Shown in pieces: positions 16,712-24,731 of a stretch of 24,731 nucleotides of DNA. Where the stretch lies: the IMG/VR virus record IMGVR_UViG_3300025853_000613, positions 1-24,731 of that record; one strand, given 5' to 3'. The stretch is from a virus. Both the position numbers and the translations under genes were made by a program. Within the stretch, counting starts at the first letter, position 1. Each line of letters starts with the position of its first letter. The notes under the pieces are model-generated. The model was not told the origin of the DNA. It was given only the letters and a program-made list of their open reading frames with translations, and did not search any database.

Positions 16712-17496
16712 TGGCAAATAGATATTACGAAAATTTATATTCTGATATGTCTAATGAATTAGGCTTAGATGAGAATGTTAATAATGAAAGCAACAAACGT
16801 AAATCACCTATTTACACAGAGCAGTTACAATTTGAAGATCCACAAAGTATTGTTAATAGAGAAGTAGATCCTATACAATATGGTATGAGCGCACAAGAAA
16901 TAGCTGAGACTGGCGCAGCTGTATATAAAACTGCAGATACAGCATATAAATTTTTTGAAGGCAAAGATGCTTCTTTGTATTCTGATATTGCAGATAAAAT
17001 ACAATCTATAAAGTTTTATGAGGAGGCTGACACTTTACAATCTATATACGGTGAAAATTATGTAGAGGGTGTAGGTCCAACTGGTGGAGAGACAACAATT
17101 GGAGAGGCAACAGCAAAGCCAGGAACAGGATTAGCTTTAAAAATTGGTGGAGAGGCTTTAAAATACTTTGCAGACGATGATGATCCAACAACAATGAATG
17201 TTGGTGAAACTGTCGGTACAGCTGCCTCAGGAGCTGGTACAGGTGTTATGCTTGCTAGTATGTTGTCTGCGCCTGTCTTGCCTGTAGCTGTAGCGGCTGC
17301 TGTATTTTCATTATTAAGAGGTAAAAAAAGAAGAGATAAAGCTAGGGAATTGCAAAAACAAAAAGAAGCGCAAGATGCAATAGTACAAAACTATAGAGAC
17401 ACTCTTGCTGAATACAGAGAAAACAGAGATCAATTTCTTTCTAATTACGAATACGAACAACAAACAGAAGGTTTGGCAGATAAATATATGAGTTAA
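16711..17496 (+). CDS. Putative internal virion protein with Gly/Ala-rich hydrophobic segment
   Basis: 261 residues. The N-terminal third is charged and polar. Residues ~168-202 form a Gly/Ala/Val-rich hydrophobic stretch (TAASGAGTGVMLASML, then PVLPVAVAAAVFSLL), immediately followed by a basic cluster KKRRDK (205-210) and a Lys/Gln/Glu coiled coil to the C-terminus. Such a hydrophobic hairpin with a basic cap and coiled coil is common in proteins that are packed in the head and insert into the host membrane at infection. It lies between the muzzle and the cargo genes, linked to both by TAATG one-base overlaps. The function is inferred; I do not recognise a named family. Confidence 0.55.
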   Translation: MANRYYENLYSDMSNELGLDENVNNESNKRKSPIYTEQLQFEDPQSIVNREVDPIQYGMSAQEIAETGAAVYKTADTAYKFFEGKDASLYSDIADKIQSIKFYEEADTLQSIYGENYVEGVGPTGGETTIGEATAKPGTGLALKIGGEALKYFADDDDPTTMNVGETVGTAASGAGTGVMLASMLSAPVLPVAVAAAVFSLLRGKKRRDKARELQKQKEAQDAIVQNYRDTLAEYRENRDQFLSNYEYEQQTEGLADKYMS

Positions 17497-19961
17497 TGGC
17501 GTCATCATCAGAAAAAGCAGAATTTTATAGAGTATACGGTCCTATTGTTGAAGAGCAATGTAAAGGAACAGGTTTGTATCCAGAAGTTATATTAGCTCAA
17601 TTAGCTTTAGAATCAGACTACGGAACTAAACCAGCTGCACATGGTAACTTAGGTGGTAGAAAAGTATCGCAATCACAAATATCTAATTTAGAAAAAGGTG
17701 TTGATTATGATGTTAGAAAAACACACGAAAAATTTTCTACTAAAGAAGAGGCAGACGCTTATGCTAAACAACAAAAAGATTTAGGTTATAAAGTATACGG
17801 CAGAACAAAAAAACAAGGTGATGAGTTTGTTGTGTATGTTGATCAACCTTTTGAAATTTCTGGAAACGGTAGTCCAGAAGATAATGTTCGAGGTCAAATA
17901 GAGTTTTTAGAAAAAAATCCAAGATATAGAAGAAACGGCGTTTTTGAGGCTGATAATCCAGAAGATCAAGCTAAAGCATTAAAAAGGGCAGGATATGCTA
18001 CTGATGCTAAATATGCAGAAAAACTTGTTAGTGTATATAGTCAAGAAGATTTTCCTCAATATACAACCTCTAATAATTTAACGCTACAAGACTATAAAGA
18101 TTATTATGATACAGACAACGTTACAATTGATGGAGATGAAGTTGTTGTAGATTTTGGTGATGGTAACATTTTAAGAGAGCCTATTACAAAAGTTGATGAT
18201 GCTATTAATGCTGAAAGACAAATAGAGTCTCAAGGGGGTACAGTAGGCGTTTCAGATCAAACAGAATCTGGACAAGACGTTCCTGTTTCACAGCCACCTG
18301 TATTTACTCCTGATGAAGATGTTGTGCCACAACCAGAAACTGATACAGAAATTGATGGCATGTCAAATGAAGTAGCAACTCCACAAGATGTTGAAGAAAG
18401 TGATTATGTAGTAGATCAAATAGAAGCTCAACGTGTATTTGGTCCAACAGCAAGACTACAAAACATAAACGGTAAAGATGTAATATTATATACAGATAAT
18501 GAAGGGGTTGAACAGCAAGTAGACGCAGATACTGTTACACAACAAACTCCTGATTATGTTACTCCATCACCTGTTCCGCCTCCAGCTCCTCCAATAGTAA
18601 CAGAAGTACAAGAAGAGGTGCCAGACGCTACTAGAACTCCAGAAATACCTGAAGTAGAATTACAGGAAGATTCTGAAAGAGAGATACCTGAAACTGAAGA
18701 AGAGTTAAGGCGTCGTACTATGGAAAGACAGCAAGAGTTAGAAGAAGAAACACAGGTAGAAGAAACCGAAGAAGTAGAAGAAGAAGTTGTTGAAGAAGTA
18801 GAAGAAGGGGTAGTTAATGAGGTAGAGGAAGAAGAAGTAGTAGTAGAGGAAGAAGTAGAAGAAGAAGTGGTAGAAGAACAGGTTTCTACATCTTCGTTAT
18901 CATTAGAAGAAGTGCAAGAAATTTACGGTCCTAATGCAACTATAGGCAATGTAAATGGTGAAGAAGTAATAATAGTTACTGGAGCTGCTGAAGATGGATC
19001 GGAAGATCAGCAATACCTTATGTCTGACGCTATAGCTCAGAGAGATGAAAGAATAGCTGCAGAAAATGAGTTAATAGAACAAAACAATGCAGATGTATTA
19101 GGCATGAGAAGACGTGACTTCAGAAATATGACTGAAGAAGAATTAAATCAACGTTTAGAAGAAACTAATTTATCTGATGAAGAAAAAGATAATATAAGAA
19201 CTAATTGGACAAGTGCTAACGAAGATAGTATATTAGAAAATTTATTTAAGTCTTTTGGCAAAGGTGATGGTAATGCTTTAGAAAAAGCTTCTAAACTATT
19301 AAAAGCTTCTGGTGGTATATCATCTTTAGTAGCTGGTTTTGTTGGAGCTAAAGCTGCTAAAAAAGGTATGGAAACAGTAGAGGTTCCAGAAATAGAAGGA
19401 TTAAGCACAGCTTTTAAACAATACTCACAGCAGCAAAAAGCTTTATCTGAAACTGGATTGTCTTACGCTGAAACGCAAACTATAAAACAAGGTATTGATG
19501 AGGCTTATAAATTAGGTATTGATAATTTAGTTAGAGGTACAGGTGGTGATAGAGCTAAATTTTTAGCTGGTACAGGAGCGTTAGATTCTAACAGACAAAC
19601 TTCATTATTAAAATTAGCTGCATTAGAAGATGAAGCTAGAAGACAAAATAGAGAAGCTTACGGAAAGGTTTTAAGTTTTGAAGCTAATTATAATAAGGAA
19701 AAAGATATATTTACAAAGTCTAGAGAATACAATCAAAAGTTAGCTGACAAAGCTATGTTTCAAAATACGGCATCATCTGCTTTTCAGCATGTTTTTGATA
19801 ACATAAGATTTGGTCAGGATTATGCACCAATATTAGATCAAATGCAAAAAACAGTAAATCAGTTAGGTAATGTTTCTAATTTATTAGGTTCTTTTAATGT
19901 TGAAACTAATAATGATACAGAGCAAGGTGATCCTAATGATCCTAATAATTCACAATACTAG
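17496..19961 (+). CDS. Virion protein with FlgJ-type glucosaminidase domain
   Basis: 821 residues. Residues ~8-180 are a peptidoglycan glucosaminidase domain. YPEVILAQLALESDYGT (28-44) carries the probable catalytic Glu39, GNLGGRK (50-56) corresponds to the NxFGIK strand, and PRYRRNGVF (142-150) with KRAGYATDAKYAEKLVSVY (163-181) is the family's conserved C-terminal helix. It should cut bacterial cell-wall glycan at entry. Then come three diverged ~40-residue modules (197-237, 306-346, 470-513), a Pro/Glu linker, a highly acidic Glu/Val run (386-462), and a helical C-terminal half (~540-810), with a Gly/Ala segment (~605-625) typical of internal virion proteins. It stops in TAG at 19959-19961; the next gene begins three bases later in the same frame. 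Probably packed in the virion and ejected. Confidence 0.8.
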   Translation: MASSSEKAEFYRVYGPIVEEQCKGTGLYPEVILAQLALESDYGTKPAAHGNLGGRKVSQSQISNLEKGVDYDVRKTHEKFSTKEEADAYAKQQKDLGYKVYGRTKKQGDEFVVYVDQPFEISGNGSPEDNVRGQIEFLEKNPRYRRNGVFEADNPEDQAKALKRAGYATDAKYAEKLVSVYSQEDFPQYTTSNNLTLQDYKDYYDTDNVTIDGDEVVVDFGDGNILREPITKVDDAINAERQIESQGGTVGVSDQTESGQDVPVSQPPVFTPDEDVVPQPETDTEIDGMSNEVATPQDVEESDYVVDQIEAQRVFGPTARLQNINGKDVILYTDNEGVEQQVDADTVTQQTPDYVTPSPVPPPAPPIVTEVQEEVPDATRTPEIPEVELQEDSEREIPETEEELRRRTMERQQELEEETQVEETEEVEEEVVEEVEEGVVNEVEEEEVVVEEEVEEEVVEEQVSTSSLSLEEVQEIYGPNATIGNVNGEEVIIVTGAAEDGSEDQQYLMSDAIAQRDERIAAENELIEQNNADVLGMRRRDFRNMTEEELNQRLEETNLSDEEKDNIRTNWTSANEDSILENLFKSFGKGDGNALEKASKLLKASGGISSLVAGFVGAKAAKKGMETVEVPEIEGLSTAFKQYSQQQKALSETGLSYAETQTIKQGIDEAYKLGIDNLVRGTGGDRAKFLAGTGALDSNRQTSLLKLAALEDEARRQNREAYGKVLSFEANYNKEKDIFTKSREYNQKLADKAMFQNTASSAFQHVFDNIRFGQDYAPILDQMQKTVNQLGNVSNLLGSFNVETNNDTEQGDPNDPNNSQY
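18725..18884 (+). repeat. GAAGAAGTAG-type low-complexity repeat (acidic linker)
   Basis: Inside the glucosaminidase gene, about 160 bases consist mainly of GAAGAAGTA/GTAGAAGAA units encoding Glu-Glu-Val-type repeats. The units are irregular but of three-base period, so length variation would keep the frame. The protein segment is strongly acidic and should be a flexible, charged spacer between two of the three module copies. Confidence 0.7.
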
Positions 19962-19964
19962 ATT

Positions 19965-22196
19965 ATGGCAGAACAACAAGACGCAGCTTTAAATATGCTA
20001 GGACAGTCACTATTTTCAGGTGACGCTTACAGCCAAAGACAGCAAAGATTTAACTTAGCGACTCAAGCAATACAAATGCAAAGTCAAAAAGTGCAAGCTA
20101 ATAATCAAATACAATCTGCTGTAAGAGAAAACTATGAAAATTCTATGGCAATTGCTAAAGATGCTAGCGTTAGACCATATGATAGAAAAAGATTAGAAAA
20201 TATATTAGGAGGCGGATATGAGTCTGTTATAGAAGAAATTAAAAATGATTTTAATGGAGATTTTATAATGTACTCTAATAATGTGGGTGCTAGTGGAGTT
20301 AGTGGAGCAGATAAAATTAGAAATATATTTTTCAATAAAGATTTGCAGGATTTATATGAAGAAATGAATCATAATAAAACACAGTTTACAAAAATTATTG
20401 AAGTTTCTAAAGAAAATCCTGAGTTAGTACCAGCTGCTTATAAACAAGCTTTAGAAGAATGGCAACAAACTAATCCTACTGATCCTACACCAAAACTTTC
20501 TAGACTACCTATTTTTGAGCCATTAGTAGACGTTAAAGAAGACCTAGAAGATTATTACAAAAATGTTGGTGGTAATTATGGTGCAAATCATATGGATATA
20601 ATGACTTTAGCTCCTCATAAGGTTTTGCACAACATGCGTGTAGAAGGTTATAGTGAGTCTGAATTAGAAGAAGTTATAGCTAATTTTAATAAGCCAGGAA
20701 CTAAAGGTTATAGTTTAGTTAAAGACTTTTTAGAAAATAATCATAGCACTAGTGGATTGTTAAATCCAGAAAGTCCTAATTATGTCACGGGAAAACTTAC
20801 ATATAGCAAGGGAGATATAATGTCTCAAATAGCTGATAACTTAAATAGAGAATCATATGTTATTGCTAATAATGATGATTACAAATCTATTGTTAATAAT
20901 TTAAATCAAATAACTAGTCAATACATAAATGAAGTGCAAGAAATAAGCACAACAAAACAAAGCTCTTTACCATATGAACATTTAGGACCTTTAAGAGGAA
21001 AAGGTAAAAGAGTTGTTACGGGTGGAGTTATGTATGATAATAATACTGATATGCAAAAATTATTAGAATCAACATTGCCTGGTTACGAAGTAAAGATGGG
21101 CAATTCTTTTGGTTTTAATAATGGTAAATTAGTGTTAAAAAATTACAATGTAATGAAGCATGCAAATGTTTATCACGCTGAAAATGGAACTGTAGTTGGT
21201 TATGATGAATTATTTGATTTAGGTTCTGGATTAACATATGCTGCTGGTACTTCTATAGCAGGTGCAGGTGTGGGTGCTGTTACTGGTCCAGGAGCAGCTG
21301 TAACTGCTGCAGGTGGATTTGTATTAGGTGGTGCAGGATATGCTTCTACAACAGAATTAGATCAATACAAAGATTTAACTATAGATAAAGTTGTATTAGG
21401 TTATAAATTAAATTTAGGAAACGGCGAACATGAATTATTATTAGACTTTGAAGATAAAACTGATAGTGATTGGAAAGCATATACAGATAAAATAGATTTT
21501 TCTGATTCATCTGATCCTATGGCTGGAACAATAGAGCCAGTACATTTAGCTTATGGTAGAGATCAAGATTTAACATTTAGTGATGGTTATTTGATTGAAT
21601 TGAATTTTAATGATTCTTCTATTTCTAATTTACAATCTAAGTATAAAGATACAAGAGAGGATTTTACAAGATCTATAGCAGAAGGAAAAGCAGGGGCACA
21701 AAATTATGAGCAAAGTATAGAATCAGCTAAACTATCGTCTCAAAGAAAAGTAGCTGCTATTGAAAAAGCACAAGATTATATTACTAAATCTTTTTCTAAT
21801 AATAACGATCCTAATGTATATAACAATATAATACAAACATTTGGAACTCCTGTAGAGTCTTATGGTAAATCTGTTGGTATACCTGAATCAGGAAATCAAA
21901 TGAATCAAAGTTTATTATTAGCTGAAATTCTTGTATCTTCGCAATACTATAAAGATAAGAGTACTGGAGAGTACAAAAAATTAAAAGATAGTGAAGGAAC
22001 AAAAGTTGCTACAGACGCTTTTAATAAAGTAAATAATCTTACATCTGTAATGGGATTGAATAAATCTAAATTAGCAGCATATAAAACAATGACAACATTA
22101 GATTTGCTTGAAGGTTTTAGATCTTTTTATTCGACAGATATGATTAATGATATGAAAAGATTAACTTTGTCATTGAGAGATTTAAAGAATTTATAA
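19965..22196 (+). CDS. Putative large internal (cargo) virion protein
   Basis: 743 residues, Gln/Asn/Lys-rich, mostly helical. The N-terminus is a Gln-rich helix (QRQQRFNLATQAIQMQSQKVQ, residues ~25-45). A Gly/Ala-rich hydrophobic segment at ~421-462 (AGTSIAGAGVGAVTG, AAVTAAGGFVLGGAGYA) could span or enter a membrane. A coiled-coil-like region follows (~570-610). No catalytic motif is recognisable. The combination with the glucosaminidase gene upstream and another large Gly/Ala-containing protein downstream fits the cargo proteins that fill crAss-like heads or tails and are injected. It is in the same frame as the upstream gene, separated by TAG ATT, and stops in TAA one base before the next ATG. 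Function inferred, medium confidence. Confidence 0.6.
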   Translation: MAEQQDAALNMLGQSLFSGDAYSQRQQRFNLATQAIQMQSQKVQANNQIQSAVRENYENSMAIAKDASVRPYDRKRLENILGGGYESVIEEIKNDFNGDFIMYSNNVGASGVSGADKIRNIFFNKDLQDLYEEMNHNKTQFTKIIEVSKENPELVPAAYKQALEEWQQTNPTDPTPKLSRLPIFEPLVDVKEDLEDYYKNVGGNYGANHMDIMTLAPHKVLHNMRVEGYSESELEEVIANFNKPGTKGYSLVKDFLENNHSTSGLLNPESPNYVTGKLTYSKGDIMSQIADNLNRESYVIANNDDYKSIVNNLNQITSQYINEVQEISTTKQSSLPYEHLGPLRGKGKRVVTGGVMYDNNTDMQKLLESTLPGYEVKMGNSFGFNNGKLVLKNYNVMKHANVYHAENGTVVGYDELFDLGSGLTYAAGTSIAGAGVGAVTGPGAAVTAAGGFVLGGAGYASTTELDQYKDLTIDKVVLGYKLNLGNGEHELLLDFEDKTDSDWKAYTDKIDFSDSSDPMAGTIEPVHLAYGRDQDLTFSDGYLIELNFNDSSISNLQSKYKDTREDFTRSIAEGKAGAQNYEQSIESAKLSSQRKVAAIEKAQDYITKSFSNNNDPNVYNNIIQTFGTPVESYGKSVGIPESGNQMNQSLLLAEILVSSQYYKDKSTGEYKKLKDSEGTKVATDAFNKVNNLTSVMGLNKSKLAAYKTMTTLDLLEGFRSFYSTDMINDMKRLTLSLRDLKNL

Positions 22197-22197
22197 T

Positions 22198-24729
22198 ATG
22201 GGTTTTAATTTAGACGATTGGTTTCAATCTAAAGTTCAAGAAAATAGAGGTGGTTATCAAACTGCACAAAAAGATTTAAAAGGACAAATAGAAAATTATG
22301 ATCAAGGAGGCCCATTAGAAGATAATCAATCTAAAGGTTTTAATATGTCACAAGGCGACATATCTAGTTTGGCTCAAAATCAACGTACATCATTTAGAAA
22401 TACAGGTAGGGGTTCTGGATTTCAAACGCCTCAAACAATATTACCAGGAGACCCTTTAGTAAAAGGCGCTATAGATCAAGATAGATTTATAAAGCAATCT
22501 ATGGTGCAAACTGAAGACATAGCTAGGTCTGAAGTACAGAGATTGCAAAGATCATTATTAGCTGGTAGTGGACAAGTAGTAAGTATGGTAGGTGACGTGT
22601 TTAACTTTTTACACGCTATAACGCCAGACACAGGAGAAACGTTCGAGCCATTTGAAACAGTAGGTAATTTTATTACAAAGCATGGCGATAAAGCTATGAA
22701 TCAAATGAAAAACACTTACATACCAAAAGAGTTGGAAACTATCGAAATAGGAGATATGTTTAATCCAACTTTTTGGACGGGTGATGTAGCTCAGCAAATT
22801 CCTAACTTTTTAGCAATGTTAGCGCCAGGTGCTGTAGGAACAAAACTTGCTAGTAAAGGTTTATTAAAATATTTACCAAAATACACAAAAGCATCAAGAG
22901 GATTTTTAGATGATACAGTAGGTGTTGTTACAAGAACAAAAGGCAGGGGGCTAGGACGATCTATTATTAATGTTGGTATAGAAGGTGCTGATGATTTTAT
23001 TCTCTCAAAAGGAGGCAAAGCTTTGTCAGCTTTTCTTGGTGGTGGTATTGGTACTACATTAGTAGACGGAGCTACAATAGCAGGACAAACATACAGAAAT
23101 GGATTAGATTTAGGTTTAACTGAAGAAGAGTCTTCTGTAGCAGCTGCTAATGTATTTGGTAATAATTTTGCGTGGGCAGGTATAAATGGTTTATCTTGGG
23201 CAATTACTTTTGGTAATGCAAGAATAGCGCCAGTAAGTAGTATGTTAAAAAAATTGCCAAAAAATAATTTTGGTAAAACTATAGCTGGTATTACGCAAAG
23301 CAGAGTATCAAGTTTTATTGGTAAGGCTGGTTTAGAATCATATGAAGAGTCTTGGCAAGAATCATATCAAGATTGGGTACAAAAAAGAGCAATAGCAAAA
23401 GTGCAAGGCGTTCCTTTTAAGTATGATGGTGACTATTTATTTGCTAGCCAAGGCTTTAGAGATTATTATGATAGCCCTGAAAATAACAGAACAAAATTTG
23501 TTGCAGCTGCCACAGGTTTGTTAGGTGGTGGTTTTTCTTCTATAATAAATGATTCAGCAAAACAACAGTTAGCTTTAGATCGTCAAAGAGAAATATTAGA
23601 GCAAAATATAGATTTACTTAATGATGGTAGTAGAGAATCAAGATTAGCAGTTATAGATAATGTAGTAAAGCATTCTGTAGAGGCAAGAGAAACAGATGAA
23701 CTAAAAGCTTATGTACAGCAACAATTAGATAAAGGTATTATAGATGAAAAGCTATACGATTTTTATAATAATATAATAGATTCTTATGAAGATCTTTACA
23801 ATAGAATACCAGACTATATAGAAGAAACTGAAGGCTTTGGTAAAGAACAATACTTTTCTAATTTATCTTTAATAGAAAGAAATAAAAATGCTTTAAAATA
23901 TGCAGAAGATGAGTTAAAATCTTGGCAAGAAGAAAATAAAGATTCTATTGGCACAGAAAAATACGAACAGGTTTTAAAAGAAAAGCAAGACCAATTAGAC
24001 AATTTAAAAGTAGAGTTAGAAGAAGCTAGTGCTAAAGCTAGAGATGTTAATTTAGGAATAGAGCAAGAAATACTTACAGAAAACGATAGGTATAAAAAAG
24101 GTGTTGGTTTAACAACAGATGGTAAATTAACTACTAAAGATGGTAAAAAGATTGGAGGAAGATTTGCTCCACAAAGTAAATTAGATCAAGAGCAAAAAGA
24201 AAGCATATTAACTAAAGAGGCTGAAGCAAAAAAGGCTAGAGAAGAGGCTGAAAAACCTGAAGAACAAGAAGATGCTACTGAAGAAAAGCCGTCTATTGTT
24301 AAAAGAGCTGTAGATACTGCAGGTCAAGTAGCTCGTAAAACAGGCGAAAAATTAGGTATAATTAAGCCTAAAGAAGAAACCGAAACACCAGCTGAACCAG
24401 ATGTAAAAGCTGAGCCAGAAGCTGAAACTAAAGCAGAGCCTAAGCAAGAAGAAGATCCTTCTGTATCTAAAGTAGCTTCTAAATTAGAAACAGGTACTAT
24501 AACTCCTGAAAATGTTAGGCCACAAGATCAAGCTGATGTTGATGCAGCAATTAATTCTGTAGCAGAAAAATTAAACGCTGGTACAAGAGTTGCTCAATTA
24601 ACAGATAATGAAAAAACAATTGCTATTGAGTTCCAGGAAGAGGTATCTCAAGCACGTAAAAAAAAAGATAATTCGGTAGACGTAGAAGTTGGTCGTAAAG
24701 TAGACGCTAGTACAGCTAGAGAAAAATAG
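22198..24729 (+). CDS. Putative large internal (cargo) virion protein with hydrophobic segments
   Basis: 843 residues to a TAG at 24727-24729. N-terminal ~110 residues are polar (MGFNLDDWFQSKV...). Several Gly/Ala-rich hydrophobic stretches follow: ~203-222 (FLAMLAPGAVGTKLA), ~271-299 (ALSAFLGGGIGTTLVDGAT), ~313-341 (AAANVFGNNFAWAGINGLSW) and ~433-450 (AAATGLLGGGFSSII). They are separated by conserved-looking segments such as GLESYEESWQESYQDWVQ (~379-396). Residues ~559-614 are a coiled coil. The C-terminus is Lys/Glu/Pro/Ala-rich (724-755) and probably disordered. This is the layout of T7 internal-core or crAss cargo proteins that form a conduit through the envelope, though no enzymatic motif is visible. 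The window ends two bases after the stop, so whether TAG is read as stop or suppressed cannot be judged here. Confidence 0.6.
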   Translation: MGFNLDDWFQSKVQENRGGYQTAQKDLKGQIENYDQGGPLEDNQSKGFNMSQGDISSLAQNQRTSFRNTGRGSGFQTPQTILPGDPLVKGAIDQDRFIKQSMVQTEDIARSEVQRLQRSLLAGSGQVVSMVGDVFNFLHAITPDTGETFEPFETVGNFITKHGDKAMNQMKNTYIPKELETIEIGDMFNPTFWTGDVAQQIPNFLAMLAPGAVGTKLASKGLLKYLPKYTKASRGFLDDTVGVVTRTKGRGLGRSIINVGIEGADDFILSKGGKALSAFLGGGIGTTLVDGATIAGQTYRNGLDLGLTEEESSVAAANVFGNNFAWAGINGLSWAITFGNARIAPVSSMLKKLPKNNFGKTIAGITQSRVSSFIGKAGLESYEESWQESYQDWVQKRAIAKVQGVPFKYDGDYLFASQGFRDYYDSPENNRTKFVAAATGLLGGGFSSIINDSAKQQLALDRQREILEQNIDLLNDGSRESRLAVIDNVVKHSVEARETDELKAYVQQQLDKGIIDEKLYDFYNNIIDSYEDLYNRIPDYIEETEGFGKEQYFSNLSLIERNKNALKYAEDELKSWQEENKDSIGTEKYEQVLKEKQDQLDNLKVELEEASAKARDVNLGIEQEILTENDRYKKGVGLTTDGKLTTKDGKKIGGRFAPQSKLDQEQKESILTKEAEAKKAREEAEKPEEQEDATEEKPSIVKRAVDTAGQVARKTGEKLGIIKPKEETETPAEPDVKAEPEAETKAEPKQEEDPSVSKVASKLETGTITPENVRPQDQADVDAAINSVAEKLNAGTRVAQLTDNEKTIAIEFQEEVSQARKKKDNSVDVEVGRKVDASTAREK

Positions 24730-24731
24730 AT

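Noticed and set aside
65-24729. General reassignment of TAG to Gln across the window
   Set aside because: Long genes such as the 2102-residue muzzle contain no in-frame TAG, and three genes end in TAG with another start close by, so normal stop use is the simplest reading. Only local read-through remains open.
1-24731. tRNA genes, CRISPR arrays, insertion sequences or attachment sites
   Set aside because: No cloverleaf-like segment, regularly spaced repeats, transposase-like protein or terminal inverted repeats were seen; genes fill nearly the whole window and no gap exceeds about 105 bases.

Overview
The window is one uninterrupted block of rightward genes, roughly 32% G+C by eye. It reads as the virion-structure module of a tailed phage with a short tail. 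Protein types, gene order and size classes fit a crAss-like phage (order Crassvirales) infecting a member of the Bacteroidota. The order is portal, scaffold candidate, major capsid protein, small beta-rich head proteins, ring/adaptor proteins, an IHF-like protein, a tail-tubular-like protein, a giant tail 'muzzle'/stabilization protein, then several very large internal (cargo) proteins. The low G+C, A-rich start sites without strong Shine-Dalgarno sequences, and promoter-like TAnnTTTG boxes also fit a Bacteroidota host, possibly a flavobacterium. These family names come from recalled sequence character and synteny. No search was run.

Layout: 1-62 is probably the C-terminal end of an upstream gene. 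65-3417 holds the portal and an acidic, coiled-coil protein that is the scaffold candidate. 3501-4940 is the major capsid protein, with an AT-rich leader before it and a GC-rich hairpin after it. 5006-5968 holds two paralogous small beta-rich proteins (head decoration or fibre candidates), closed by a second, similar hairpin. 6019-7507 holds a small basic protein, an unrecognised 226-residue protein and a connector-like protein. 7508-7610 is the most structured intergenic region: two hairpins followed by a promoter-like sequence. 7611-10403 holds a ring protein candidate, an IHF-like protein with no ATG start, a beta-rich 153-residue protein and a tail-tubular-like protein carrying an inserted domain. 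10403-16711 is the 2102-residue muzzle/stabilization protein. 16711-24729 holds four tightly packed genes for probable internal or ejected virion proteins, one with an N-terminal FlgJ-type glucosaminidase domain.

The genes would act together as follows. Scaffold candidate and capsid protein assemble on the portal, and the small beta proteins decorate the shell. Ring, IHF-like and tubular proteins extend the portal into a short tail capped by the muzzle. The large Gly/Ala-rich, coiled-coil and hydrolase-bearing proteins are probably packed inside the virion and released into the cell envelope at infection.

The window is mostly ordinary for this phage group, and I did not find a clearly new defence or mobile system. 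The points most worth a second look are: a short motif repeated at both ends of the scaffold candidate; an inserted sheath-like beta domain in the tail-tubular protein; three diverged copies of a ~40-residue module in the hydrolase protein; a gene with only non-ATG starts overlapping its neighbour; an in-frame TAG separating two giant cargo genes; and the similar hairpins bracketing the paralogous head-protein pair.
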